Positions 15,518 to 24,207 of a stretch of 64,000 nucleotides of DNA are shown here, in pieces. The DNA is from Belliella calami. GTDB taxonomy: Bacteria > Bacteroidota > Bacteroidia > Cytophagales > Cyclobacteriaceae. Position 1 is the stretch's first letter, and every line of letters begins with the position of its first letter. Made by a program: the position numbers and the translations under genes. The notes under the pieces are model-generated. The model saw only the letters and a list, made by a program, of their open reading frames with translations, was not told the DNA's origin and did no database searches. The stretch covers positions 1-64,000 of the forward strand of contig NZ_JAKZGS010000011.1 in the NCBI RefSeq assembly GCF_022549695.1. Direction: 5' to 3'.

Positions 15518-16891
15518 ATGAAATCCAATCAATCAGATGCTTCTCGAAGAAGTTTTCTATTAAAATCATCTACGTTTCTCACAGGTTCTGTATTCTTGAA
15601 TAGTATTGCCGAAGCCTTGGCCATGCATGACAATCCCAATGAAAAAATGCGGATTGCGCTAGTTGGCTTAGGTGTGAGAGGTGTCAATATGTTTGGAAAA
15701 CAAGTAAAACAGGACTATGATGATGAAATTGAATTTGTAGGCTTCTGTGATATCAACCCCGGTAGACTTGAATTTGGTAAAAAATATATCGGAGCGAGCT
15801 GTCCTACTTTTGCAGATTTTGACAAGATGCTTGTCGAGACCAAACCTGATGTAGTCATCGTCACCACTGTAGATAATACCCATCATACATTTATAGTAAA
15901 GGCACTGGATTTTGGTGCAAATGTCATCACTGAAAAACCAATGACTACAGATGAAGACAAATGCCAACAGATTTTGGATGCAGAGCGGAGGACTGGAAAT
16001 AAGGTGATTGTAACATTTAACTACAGGTACTCACCCCACAGACAGCGGATTTATGAAATTCTTAGAAATGGTGAAATTGGAGATGTGACTTCAGTAGATT
16101 TTCATTGGTATTTGGACACTTCCCATGGGGCTGATTATTTCAGAAGATGGCATGGGTTCAAAGAAAAGGGAGGGACATTGCTAGTTCATAAATCAACCCA
16201 TCATTTCGATTTACTCAATTGGTGGCTAGACTCTGATCCTGAGGAAGTTTTTGCTTATGGAGATCAGGAATTTTATGGAAAGAATGGGCCATTCCGTCAT
16301 ACCAATTGCCGACCATGTCCCCATAAGAATAAATGTGATTTTTATTGGGACATTACCAAAAGCGAACACATGGTAGACCTTTATGTGAACAATGAGCATC
16401 ATGATGGCTACCTCAGGGATGGATGTGTATTTAGGGAGGAATTAGATATTTATGACAAGATGGCTGTGCAGATTCGGTACATGAATGGAGTCCAAGTGAG
16501 TTATTCCCTCACTTCCTATTCTCCATATGAAGGTTACAGGATTGCATTTAATGGAACCAAGGGAAGAGTAGAGGCTTGGATAAAGGAAAAGCAACCATGG
16601 GAAGAAAAGGAAGTGGATGAACTCAGGTTGACCAAAAACTTTGGAGAAACAGAAATCATCAGTATTCCTCACGGTAAAGGTGGACACGGTGGAGGTGATG
16701 TCAGGTTGAAAGATAAACTATTCAAAGATCCTTCTATGGAGGATCCTTATCGTCAATCTGCAGGGACTAGAGATGGAGCACTTTCTATTTTGGTCGGAAT
16801 CGCTGCTCGAAACAGCATCGAATCCAATAAGCCAGTGAAAATTGCAGACTTGACTGATATCAAATTGAAAAAAACAGGTCGAGGAGCTTAA
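15518..16891 (+). CDS. Gfo/Idh/MocA-family oxidoreductase with Tat-type signal
   Basis: A 457-residue NAD(P)-dependent oxidoreductase. The N-terminus has a twin-arginine motif (SRRSFLLKSS) before a hydrophobic stretch, so it is probably exported folded to the periplasm. The Rossmann fold starts at MRIALVGLGVRGVNMFG, and TEKPMTTDEDKC holds the conserved EKP. This family acts on sugars, inositols or glycosidic bonds; exported members are abundant in Cytophagales. A cysteine-rich insert (CRPCPHKNKC) and the conserved HHFDLLNWW region match this subgroup. The substrate is unknown. No partner gene adjoins it; a strong terminator follows. Confidence 0.9.
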   Translation: MKSNQSDASRRSFLLKSSTFLTGSVFLNSIAEALAMHDNPNEKMRIALVGLGVRGVNMFGKQVKQDYDDEIEFVGFCDINPGRLEFGKKYIGASCPTFADFDKMLVETKPDVVIVTTVDNTHHTFIVKALDFGANVITEKPMTTDEDKCQQILDAERRTGNKVIVTFNYRYSPHRQRIYEILRNGEIGDVTSVDFHWYLDTSHGADYFRRWHGFKEKGGTLLVHKSTHHFDLLNWWLDSDPEEVFAYGDQEFYGKNGPFRHTNCRPCPHKNKCDFYWDITKSEHMVDLYVNNEHHDGYLRDGCVFREELDIYDKMAVQIRYMNGVQVSYSLTSYSPYEGYRIAFNGTKGRVEAWIKEKQPWEEKEVDELRLTKNFGETEIISIPHGKGGHGGGDVRLKDKLFKDPSMEDPYRQSAGTRDGALSILVGIAARNSIESNKPVKIADLTDIKLKKTGRGA

Positions 16892-16934
16892 GGTTTCTTG
16901 CGGTTTTTTTTACAAGAGTGCTGAATAATTTTCA

Positions 16935-16983
16935 AACCTTCAAATCAATCAATAATTCTTGATTGATTTGAAGGTTTTTTTTT
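16935..16983. terminator. Strong bidirectional terminator between convergent genes
   Basis: An 18-bp perfect stem (from AACCTTCAAATCAATCAA) with a 6-nt loop is followed by a T-run. It serves the oxidoreductase and, from the other strand, the ROK kinase. Confidence 0.95.
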
Positions 16984-16985
16984 GG

Positions 16986-17849
16986 TTAGGAATCAAATTC
17001 TATATATTCTTCTACAAGCGCTACAGCACCCGAAATCCCAGTTTCATCTAATTCAGAAATCACGATTTTCAGGTTTTCCTTTACCGAAGGATAGAGAAAC
17101 GAATCTAATGTTTCAAACATGCTATCTTTAAAATAAGGGAAAGCTTTTCTGATTGAACCCCCAAAAACAATTGCTTCAGGAGCTAAAGTATATAGGATGT
17201 TTTTGACAAGCTCACCTAGATGTTTTCCATATTGTGCAAAAGCATCCAAAGCCATTTGATCACCAGCCTCAGCCAATTTGGCCATTGATTTTGGCTTTTT
17301 GCCATATGCGGTAATGAAAAATTTACTACTGCAATAATCTTCAAACGTATTGTCTAGATATTTCACTGAGCACCATTCTCCAGCCGCGGAATTGACACCA
17401 TTGTAAAGATGATTGTTTACGATTATCCCTGAACCTAACCCAGTTCCTAGAGTGATTCCTACCAGATGTTTAAATTTTTTGGCAGAGCCAAACCTGTGCT
17501 CACCCAAAATAAAGCAGTTTGCATCATTGTTGATAGTCACTGGTAGATTGAATCTGTTTTCCAAAAAATCTTTCAGATTTACTTTTTTAAATGAAGGGAT
17601 GTTGCAGAGATTCAGGACAATCCCTTTTTCAATGTCAATTAACCCAGGAATCCCGATACCAATTGCTCCTATACCATGGTGATGGTAAGTAGCTATAAAA
17701 TCAGCAATGGCTTCCAAAACTACCTCCTGACTTCCATTTGCAGGAGTGGGTACGCTTCTGATGTCTAGAAGTGTCTCTCCAATAAGGACTCCTCCTTTGA
17801 TATTGGTACCACCAATATCTAATCCCAAAATAGGTTTATCGAATTTCAT
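16986..17849 (-). CDS. ROK-family sugar kinase
   Basis: A 287-residue protein starting at the ATG at 17849 (MKFDKPILGLDIGGTNIKGG), because the 19 residues reachable from an earlier ATG at 17906 do not fit the family. The ATP-phosphate site DIGGTNIKGG, the catalytic-loop segment NNDANCFILGEH and GITLGTGLGSGI are conserved. The ROK zinc motif CxCGxxGCxE is replaced by EWCSVKYLDNTFEDYCSS, as is seen in many Bacteroidota ROK kinases. Together with the NagB/PIG-L gene 92 bp upstream, it may phosphorylate an amino sugar such as glucosamine or N-acetylglucosamine; glucose is also possible. Confidence 0.85.
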   Translation of the reverse strand: MKFDKPILGLDIGGTNIKGGVLIGETLLDIRSVPTPANGSQEVVLEAIADFIATYHHHGIGAIGIGIPGLIDIEKGIVLNLCNIPSFKKVNLKDFLENRFNLPVTINNDANCFILGEHRFGSAKKFKHLVGITLGTGLGSGIIVNNHLYNGVNSAAGEWCSVKYLDNTFEDYCSSKFFITAYGKKPKSMAKLAEAGDQMALDAFAQYGKHLGELVKNILYTLAPEAIVFGGSIRKAFPYFKDSMFETLDSFLYPSVKENLKIVISELDETGISGAVALVEEYIEFDS

Positions 17850-17941
17850 CAGAATTAATTTTTGTAAACAACAAGTTTGAATTAAAAGGAGAAAGTGAAA
17901 ATCCACCTTCTCCTTTTGAAATAGGTTTGAGGTTAATATTG

Positions 17942-20269
17942 TTATAAAAATCCTTCAATAGATTTTTCCAACTCGCGTGCATGTGCAAGGAATTCTTCCA
18001 CATTCATGTCTTTGAAGAATATCAATCCATGGCTTGAACGGACTTTTGCAGTCTCATGGAGGTAGAAATAATTCTTGCCCAAGAGCAATTGTATATCCTG
18101 TAGTTGATTTACCCAGATTCTTTTTGCGACAGTGCTGAATTTGCCGTTATGAGAATAGCTAGGAAAAGAAGCATTTACCTGGCTGAGATAACAGTTGCTA
18201 AAAGAGTCTTCCATTACTGACATGTCTCCCAACGATACAGGGACGATGACATTTGCCTCGTGAGGCTCGAATTTGAACCATACGTTTCTATATCCGAGGA
18301 TTCGTAATTTGCTCAAATCTTCTTCTTGACTCCACTGTCTCACTGCCTCAGCAGTTGCTTGCAATACCTTGTAGTGAGTATCTGGGCCAGAACCTTCCGG
18401 GTCTAATGTAAGGCTGAGTTTGGTTGGTCTTACTTTTCGGAACATTTCCAAAATAGGCTCTACATCCCTCTTTTTGTCAGGCTGCTCTGTGAATATATCT
18501 CCCGTATAGAATCCCAATCTTAGGTGGTGCACGTTTTTTACTTGGACACCAAAGTGAGCCCACACCAACTCTTCTTCAAACTCACGGATCATCCCTTTGA
18601 GTTTTTGGATTTTTGGCGGATTCTTTTCCCCGTCATATGAATTCCTCAAAATGCTGATGATATCATTGATGGTTTCTCTAAGCTTTTGCTTGTTTTGTAC
18701 TTCAAAGATTGTAACTATGGCTCTGATCACACGATGGCATAATCCACGCAACCTTTGGCTTAGGTTTTCTGAAGCTACATTTGTCAAGAAGTGATAAACA
18801 TCTTTATCAGTTTTTAGTTTGTATCCAGACTCGAAAAAGTCTTCATAATGTACCATTTGGATCTCACCACTGTCCAAGAGTTTTTTGGTGTGCAGCAATG
18901 TGTCTATTACGAATGAATTCGTCACAGCGGTAAATCCTGAAGTCAATACCGAGAAATGTGCTTCGTTTGAGTTTTCTTGAAGCTGATTCGTGATATGCGG
19001 GAGAATTCCCAAAGATATATCATCATGGTGAGGGCCTGTGTGAAGCAATACTTCATCTTGCTCCTTTGCTGTGCCTCTGTTGAGTTTCTCGACCATACTT
19101 TCCATCACTTTACTGACAGTATCGTCTGATAGGTCTGGGATCAAGGATGCGTATTTATCATTTTTGAGATCTTCTACTTTTAGACGATGCCCGTATTTTT
19201 TCAATTTTTTACAAAGGTCAATTACCGCTCGCTCGGTCTTCTCCCATGTCCATTCTCCTTGCTGATAGTAAGCGTCTATTGAGTCTGTAAGTTTTGTGGC
19301 GGCACCTTTGGTCAGGTAAAACCTTCCGTTTTTTAATTTTTGCAGAGAAGTGGCTGGATAGATATTGTCCAGTGGGGTTTCCAATGATTCTTTGACAATC
19401 TGTGCTTTGGCTTCTCCGGCAGCGATGACTATGGCTACGGAGTCTGGATTATAGGTAATGGTTTCCAAACCAATGGTAATAACCAGCCTGTTTGCAGAAA
19501 CTTCTATTCCTCCAAGGTCACCTGCTGCCACGGCTTGCGTTTCGAAATTAGTCTCAGTTAATCTTGTTGTCGAAAAAATATGTGATCCACGAGTATTGAA
19601 AGCAATATGTCCATCAGGACCAATCCCTCCCAAAAAGAAACCAATGCCCCCTTTATCCCTTATTTTTTGTTCGTAATCTCCACACCATTTGTCTATAAGG
19701 TATATAGATTCTTGTTGGATTTTCTCTTCTGTTGTAATAGGTTCCCTAAATCTAAGGGAAAGGTCAACTTTAAGATCTGGAAATACTTCTTTAAAGTTTT
19801 TACCTCCTGAAAGTGGTATTTCATTCGAGTTGATCAGGATTGCATTTTCTTTACTCAATCCAAAGCCCTCAAGATAAAACTTGTTTACATAATGGTAAAA
19901 ACTGTTGTTTTGGCTTGAAGAAATTGGATAAAACTCGTCAATCTGTACAAATGTCAGATCTTTCAAAACTGGCTTGCTTACTTTATCAAGTCCATATTTT
20001 TCCCTTACATCTTTTCCTTTTTTATTATCCCAATTATCTAACAAGAATTTTGTCCATTTGATAAAATACTCGGGGGTTTTTCCCGTAGGTAGACTTATGA
20101 CTCCTTGTGGGTTGTAAGAGACCCATTCTAAAAATCTACAGGCAGTAATTAAACCTAGTTTAGGGAAATTATCGACCATCAGATATGGAATCAATGTAGA
20201 ATTATTGATTTGTCCAGATTCTTTCTGAAAGGCTTTTTCTACGTCGGATAGTGGGTAATTGCGAAGCAT
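17942..20269 (-). CDS. nagB: Glucosamine-6-phosphate deaminase domain fused to a PIG-L-type deacetylase domain
   Basis: A 775-residue two-domain protein. The N-terminal ~380 residues are NagB-like; GIGPDGHIAFN and the LPTGKTPEYF segment are the active-site signatures for conversion of glucosamine-6-P to fructose-6-P and ammonia. The C-terminal part has a PIG-L/LmbE metal motif, TGPHHDDISLG, of the type that deacetylates N-acetylglucosaminyl substrates. The natural reading is deacetylation followed by deamination in one protein. NagB alone is about 260 residues. This long form is known in Bacteroidota. The ROK kinase follows downstream in the same direction. Confidence 0.92.
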   Translation of the reverse strand: MLRNYPLSDVEKAFQKESGQINNSTLIPYLMVDNFPKLGLITACRFLEWVSYNPQGVISLPTGKTPEYFIKWTKFLLDNWDNKKGKDVREKYGLDKVSKPVLKDLTFVQIDEFYPISSSQNNSFYHYVNKFYLEGFGLSKENAILINSNEIPLSGGKNFKEVFPDLKVDLSLRFREPITTEEKIQQESIYLIDKWCGDYEQKIRDKGGIGFFLGGIGPDGHIAFNTRGSHIFSTTRLTETNFETQAVAAGDLGGIEVSANRLVITIGLETITYNPDSVAIVIAAGEAKAQIVKESLETPLDNIYPATSLQKLKNGRFYLTKGAATKLTDSIDAYYQQGEWTWEKTERAVIDLCKKLKKYGHRLKVEDLKNDKYASLIPDLSDDTVSKVMESMVEKLNRGTAKEQDEVLLHTGPHHDDISLGILPHITNQLQENSNEAHFSVLTSGFTAVTNSFVIDTLLHTKKLLDSGEIQMVHYEDFFESGYKLKTDKDVYHFLTNVASENLSQRLRGLCHRVIRAIVTIFEVQNKQKLRETINDIISILRNSYDGEKNPPKIQKLKGMIREFEEELVWAHFGVQVKNVHHLRLGFYTGDIFTEQPDKKRDVEPILEMFRKVRPTKLSLTLDPEGSGPDTHYKVLQATAEAVRQWSQEEDLSKLRILGYRNVWFKFEPHEANVIVPVSLGDMSVMEDSFSNCYLSQVNASFPSYSHNGKFSTVAKRIWVNQLQDIQLLLGKNYFYLHETAKVRSSHGLIFFKDMNVEEFLAHARELEKSIEGFL

Positions 20270-20417
20270 ATGCTAAAAGGATTTTTGGTTTAAAGCTTGT
20301 TATGATTTTTCACTATAAGAATTATTATTCCTTAGTGGCTTAATCATGATGTAAATAAACAAAAAAATCATTGATAAAAATAAAGTTTTATAAAAAAATT
20401 ATAAAAGTTAATTGATT

Positions 20418-21875
20418 TTAGAAGATGTTTTTCGTAAATTCTACTTTGATTTTGAGTTGAAATTCTTTAATCACCTTAAAGATTTCAACGAGTGTGACCA
20501 TTTGAACTTTTGTGAGTTTATTGAGACTTACGAAATTTTCAGGCTTTTTCTTTTCTTCAATGATCATCAATGCCTGTTTTTCGAGTCGAAGAGACATTAG
20601 GTAGTAATAAGCATGTTGGAGCTCTTGAGCTTCTCTTTCAGTGAAGATTCCTGCTTGTTGTAGTGCTGTGATCCTTTTTCCGGTATTTGTTTCGAATATT
20701 CGATTTTTCAAAGCGAATATTCGTGCCAAGTCAACAATAGGCGTCATAGTCTTTTTAATGTCAAAGAATTTCTCCCCCTCTATTTTGAATGTTCTGATAT
20801 TTTTCAAAAAAGTAAGGGGTGGCTCAAAAAGCAAAGCATTTGTCCCCATGTTCATAAAGAATCTTTCTGTGGGATTTTGAAGTTGCTGATCCATGAAGTT
20901 TTTTAATTCCTGCAAAATACCAAAATCTCCATATATGGGTCTGCAATCAAAAAAAGTCGAATATTTCATAACTGTCTCCTGAGTGGATTCTTGAATCCAG
21001 CTTTCATAGTTTCTTTTCCAATGGGAAAGAGAGTGAGTCCATTTGGGGTTTTTGGCCATAAATCCACCAAGACAGAAACTGAATCCGATATGATCCAAAT
21101 CAGTAGAAACACGATTTGAAAAATCAAGAAAATAATCTCTCACCAGTTCTCTTTGCTCGTTTGCTTTATCTTCATATATGATTGCATTATCTTGGTCGGT
21201 CTTTAGCGTCTGTTCGCCACGACCTTCACTTCCCATTACGAAGAATACAAACTTTGCAGGTGGATTTCCTACTTCAGAGATTACATTTTCGATTACACGC
21301 AAAGCAATGGTATCGGAAACTGTAGTGATGATTTGATTGATGATTTCAGATTTGAGGCCATTCTGTACAAGTTGATGGATGATCTTCGGGACTAGGCGCC
21401 ACTTTTCCCTCAATTCATCGACATTCATGGCTTGTTTTACAGATTGGATAAATATAAAAGGTCCTTGAGACTGTTCTGTTAGAATCTTTGTCCGGCTGAT
21501 CCATCCAAAGTATGAGCTTTCGCTTTTTACCAACAAATACCTGGTCTTGGTTTGAAACATCAAGAGCAAGGCTTCATAAAGATATGCATCTCTGGAAATT
21601 GCTACTATTCCCTTATCCATAATATCTTGGATAGGATTTGAAGGGTTCATTTGCTTCGCGATTACTTTGTCACGCAATGTAATGTCCGTCACAAATCCTT
21701 GGATTTCCTCATTCGAATCACCGATGAATAAGCAGGAAATCTTTTCTTTGGCCATGATTTGGGCAGCTTGAAAAATAGGGGTGTCTAGCTTACAGATCCT
21801 TAAGTTCCTATAATGTAGGTCACCTACTTTTTTGGAATAGAAGCTGTCTGTGCTGATTTCTGTAGTTTCTATCAT
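20418..21875 (-). CDS. CBS-domain protein with DUF294 nucleotidyltransferase-like domain
   Basis: A 485-residue cytoplasmic protein. Residues ~20-140 form a pair of CBS modules, which usually bind adenine nucleotides. The central DUF294 domain has GSEGRGEQTLKTDQDNAIIY, the GlnD-like nucleotidyltransferase pattern, and a DUF294_C helical domain follows. Such proteins are often annotated as signal-transduction proteins, and in other groups an N-terminal cNMP-binding domain is present; it is absent here. The substrate and target are unknown. It stands alone; a MITE lies upstream of its start. Confidence 0.88.
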   Translation of the reverse strand: MIETTEISTDSFYSKKVGDLHYRNLRICKLDTPIFQAAQIMAKEKISCLFIGDSNEEIQGFVTDITLRDKVIAKQMNPSNPIQDIMDKGIVAISRDAYLYEALLLMFQTKTRYLLVKSESSYFGWISRTKILTEQSQGPFIFIQSVKQAMNVDELREKWRLVPKIIHQLVQNGLKSEIINQIITTVSDTIALRVIENVISEVGNPPAKFVFFVMGSEGRGEQTLKTDQDNAIIYEDKANEQRELVRDYFLDFSNRVSTDLDHIGFSFCLGGFMAKNPKWTHSLSHWKRNYESWIQESTQETVMKYSTFFDCRPIYGDFGILQELKNFMDQQLQNPTERFFMNMGTNALLFEPPLTFLKNIRTFKIEGEKFFDIKKTMTPIVDLARIFALKNRIFETNTGKRITALQQAGIFTEREAQELQHAYYYLMSLRLEKQALMIIEEKKKPENFVSLNKLTKVQMVTLVEIFKVIKEFQLKIKVEFTKNIF

Positions 21876-21996
21876 TACTTTTTTCTTGCTTAGGTGAAAA
21901 TACTCAAAATAATTAAATTTGACTAAGCTTTATTCTTTCTTTCGGCAGTAAAAAATAAGGAAGTCTTTCGGTATGAGAACTTTTGGAATTATGGAA

Positions 21997-22146
21997 TATG
22001 ATTATACGCTTCTTTGCCAGTAGCTTTAATTCCAATGTTGACTGCTTGCTTATGTTCAATATCTATGAGTATCTAATATCAATTAATATCGGATCTAAGC
22101 TAAATCAGGCTTTTTTTTAGTTAGTGGCAAAGTTCCGTATATCCGT
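21997..22146. mobile_element. MITE copy 2 (TATGATTATACGC subfamily)
   Basis: A 150-bp element starting TATGATTATACGC and ending GTATATCCGT, with imperfect inverted ends sharing an inner TTTGCC/GGCAAA. It is flanked by a perfect 9-bp direct repeat ATTATGGAA (21988-21996 and 22147-22155). The copy at 23152-23297 is nearly identical but has a 4-bp deletion. Confidence 0.88.
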
Positions 22147-22157
22147 ATTATGGAAAT

Positions 22158-22197
22158 AAAAAAAGAGCGATGAATCTTCTTCATAGCTCTTTTTTTT
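22158..22197. terminator. Terminator of the cold shock gene
   Basis: The stem AAAGAGC-g-ATGAA / TTCAT-a-GCTCTTT has a 5-nt loop with A-run and T-run flanks, 24 bp past the stop of the minus-strand cold shock gene. Confidence 0.88.
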
Positions 22198-22220
22198 CAA
22201 CCTAATGCTGGGTATTAAAT

Positions 22221-22412
22221 CTATGCTTTTTTTACATTTATAGCATTCAGGCCTTGTTTGCCCTCCTTAACATCATAGGTCACTTTGTCATCTTGTGCAA
22301 CTTTGTCAACTAATCCAGTTGCGTGCACAAACACGTCTTTTTGCGATTCGTCATCGACTATAAAACCGAATCCTTTCGCATCATTGTAGAATTTTACTGT
22401 TCCAGTAAGCAT
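22221..22412 (-). CDS. Cold shock protein (CspA family)
   Basis: A 63-residue single OB-fold RNA-binding protein. RNP1 is KGFGFI and RNP2 is VFVHAT, with GTVKFYNDAKG at the start. It is expected to act as an RNA chaperone in the cytoplasm. It is monocistronic, divergent from sixA with about 90 bp between starts, and followed by a clear terminator. It is slightly shorter than CspA of Escherichia coli (70 residues), as is common in Bacteroidota. Confidence 0.95.
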   Translation of the reverse strand: MLTGTVKFYNDAKGFGFIVDDESQKDVFVHATGLVDKVAQDDKVTYDVKEGKQGLNAINVKKA

Positions 22413-22501
22413 AATAAATTATTAAAATATGTGGTTAAATGTTCAATAAATGTAATTAAACCTATTTTAAAAACAAAAAAATATTTTGCTAAATTGGCAA
22501 A

Positions 22502-22993
22502 ATGAAAAAGCTTATAATAATAAGGCATGCAAAATCATCTTGGGATGACCCTTTTTTGGATGACCACCAAAGACCTTTGGCAGAGAGAGGCTTGAGGGAT
22601 TGTCCTCGTATGGGACAGCGTTTGAAAAGGCGAGGGGTGATGCCTGATTTGATAATATCTTCTGACGCTGAGAGGGCAAAATCCACCGCTTTGATTATCT
22701 CCGAGCAGCTTCAATTACCTAAAAATCAAATCCAATTTACACGAGAACTTTACCACGCAAGTTCTTCGGAAATAATGAACGTTATTAAGAAAGTGAACAA
22801 TGATTATGACACATTAATGATTTTTGGACATAATCCTGGACTCAATGATTTGATATGGGATTTGGGGAAGGAGATTGAAAACCTTCCCACCTCAGGGCAG
22901 TTTGGATTTATGTTTGAAGTTGATTCTTGGGATAGAGTAGGGAAGTGCAGTGCTAAAATGTGGTTTTATGACTTCCCGAAAAATCAAGAATGA
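22502..22993 (+). CDS. sixA: SixA-type phosphohistidine phosphatase
   Basis: A 163-residue histidine phosphatase superfamily protein. The catalytic RHG-type motif is IIRHAKSSWDDP near residues 5-16, and the second histidine is in IFGHNPGLND. SixA removes phosphate from histidine on phosphorelay or PTS-type proteins; the target here is unknown. The end of the gene abuts a diverged MITE (22989-23142) whose terminal sequence overlaps the last codon and stop. Confidence 0.9.
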   Translation: MKKLIIIRHAKSSWDDPFLDDHQRPLAERGLRDCPRMGQRLKRRGVMPDLIISSDAERAKSTALIISEQLQLPKNQIQFTRELYHASSSEIMNVIKKVNNDYDTLMIFGHNPGLNDLIWDLGKEIENLPTSGQFGFMFEVDSWDRVGKCSAKMWFYDFPKNQE

Positions 22994-23142
22994 TTATCCG
23001 CAACTTTGCCAGTAAGAAAATTTAATAAGGCATAATCAAGCGGATAATCGTCAATAGTCGGCCGTCATCAGTCAACAGATTGGATATATCTCCTTTTAGG
23101 CATATTTATAATGGTTAGTGTAGCAAGAAAGTGTATATACAT
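22989..23142. mobile_element. MITE copy 3, diverged, touching the sixA stop codon
   Basis: About 154 bp with a left end AATGATTATCCGC and a right end GCAAGAAAGTGTATATACAT. Internal blocks shared with copies 1 and 4 are GCGGATAATCGTCA, CAGTCAACA and GCAAGAAAG. No matching 9-bp direct repeat was found. Its right edge abuts the left direct repeat of copy 5, so the two elements sit back to back. Confidence 0.65.
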
Positions 23143-23340
23143 AAACGGATATATGATTATACGCTTCTTTGCCAGTAGCTTTAATTCCAAGGTTGATTGC
23201 TTATGTTCAATATCTATGAGTATCTCATATCAATTAATATCGGATCTAAGCTAAATCAGGCTTTTTTTTAGTTAGTGGCAAAGTTCCGTGTATCCGTAAA
23301 CGGATAAAAAGAAATCTGACTTCTTTCCTCTTTTGAAACT
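22994..23340. other. Intergenic gap occupied by two MITEs
   Basis: The 347 bp between sixA and the SDR gene consist almost entirely of MITE copies 3 and 5 (22989-23142 and 23152-23297). No gene is seen; only about 40 bp remain before the SDR stop codon. Confidence 0.7.
23152..23297. mobile_element. MITE copy 5 (TATGATTATACGC subfamily)
   Basis: A 146-bp element starting TATGATTATACGC and ending GTGTATCCGT, flanked by a perfect 9-bp direct repeat AAACGGATA (23143-23151 and 23298-23306). It differs from the copy at 21997-22146 by a 4-bp deletion and a few substitutions, so the transposition was recent. Confidence 0.88.
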
Positions 23341-24084
23341 TTATTTCTCAAATACAGAATCCCTCACATCTTGAATGACTTCTGGGAACTTGCTATGGTT
23401 TTCTATCAGAAAGAGAATTTTTTCTGCTACATCGATCGCAGTGTTTAATTGACCATTTTTCTTCAAATCCAAAAAATTAGGCAAGGAGGTGAAGCTTTTT
23501 TCTGAAGAAGCCCTTATGGCTGATTGCATTTCAGTATCTACCACACCAGGTGCCAAGGCATAAAACTTGATTCCAGTTTTGTTGATTTCAGCTTCTCTTT
23601 GAGCTGTTTGTGTCATCATATTGAGGGCTGCTTTAGAAGCCGAATAACCTGACCAACCATCGATTGCTTTCTTGGCCGCACCTGAGGTTATGTTTACTAC
23701 CATTCTTTCAGCGTTTTTCAAATCGCTGTATTTGTGAACAAATTCGTTCATTAAAAGTGCAGGAGCGATCGTGTTGATATTGAAAATATCTCTGATGTTT
23801 TTTGATTTCAATTTTCCAAAATGTTCAATCTGCCCAATCCACCCAGCATTGTTTATCAATACATATCGATCAAAATCTCCCTCAGTAAAAATTTCATCAA
23901 AACTTTGCCGAACCATATCAAAATTGTTGAGATCGAGAGGGATATTTTTGAAATTTGAAGATTTTGATTTGACTTCTGATCTTGATATTCCTATGATCTG
24001 ATTCTCTGAATTTATAGAAAGCAATTCAACGAGGGCTTTTCCAATCCCCTTGCTGGTGCCTGTTATGATGAAGAGTGATTTCAT
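23341..24084 (-). CDS. Short-chain dehydrogenase/reductase
   Basis: A 247-residue SDR starting at ATG 24084 (MKSLFIITGTSKGIGKAL), since the 12 residues before it do not belong to the fold. The cofactor motif is TGTSKGIG, NNAGWIG is the structural NNAG, and the catalytic Ser-Tyr-Lys appears as ITSGAAKKAIDGWSGYSASK. The sequence is closest in style to sepiapterin/benzil reductase-like SDRs; the substrate cannot be told. It is a single gene between MITEs and hslU. Confidence 0.9.
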   Translation of the reverse strand: MKSLFIITGTSKGIGKALVELLSINSENQIIGISRSEVKSKSSNFKNIPLDLNNFDMVRQSFDEIFTEGDFDRYVLINNAGWIGQIEHFGKLKSKNIRDIFNINTIAPALLMNEFVHKYSDLKNAERMVVNITSGAAKKAIDGWSGYSASKAALNMMTQTAQREAEINKTGIKFYALAPGVVDTEMQSAIRASSEKSFTSLPNFLDLKKNGQLNTAIDVAEKILFLIENHSKFPEVIQDVRDSVFEK

Positions 24085-24130
24085 TTTTTTGAATTTAGAA
24101 CTGAAGTTATGAATATTCACTTAAAGAATA

Positions 24131-24164
24131 AACAGGCTGCCAAAAATATTGACAGCCTGTTTTG
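24131..24164. terminator. Terminator downstream of hslU
   Basis: The stem AACAGGCTG / CAGCCTGTT, with an AT-rich loop and T-run flanks, lies 44 bp past the hslU stop codon on the minus strand. Confidence 0.85.
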
Positions 24165-24207
24165 ACCTTGATTTACAAGAATTGGTTTGTGCTATCAGAA
24201 AAAGATA

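Larger units (their letters stand above)
21876..22220. other. Intergenic region filled largely by a MITE and terminator
   Basis: The 345-bp gap holds a 150-bp MITE (21997-22146), its 9-bp direct repeats, and the cold-shock terminator (22158-22197). The remainder upstream of the CBS-DUF294 gene must contain its promoter; no clear TTTG/TAnnTTTG pair was recognised. Confidence 0.6.

Noticed and set aside
17850-17906. Longer start for the ROK kinase
   Set aside because: The 19 extra residues are hydrophobic and cysteine-rich and lie in the intergenic region; ROK kinases begin a few residues before the DIGGTN motif.
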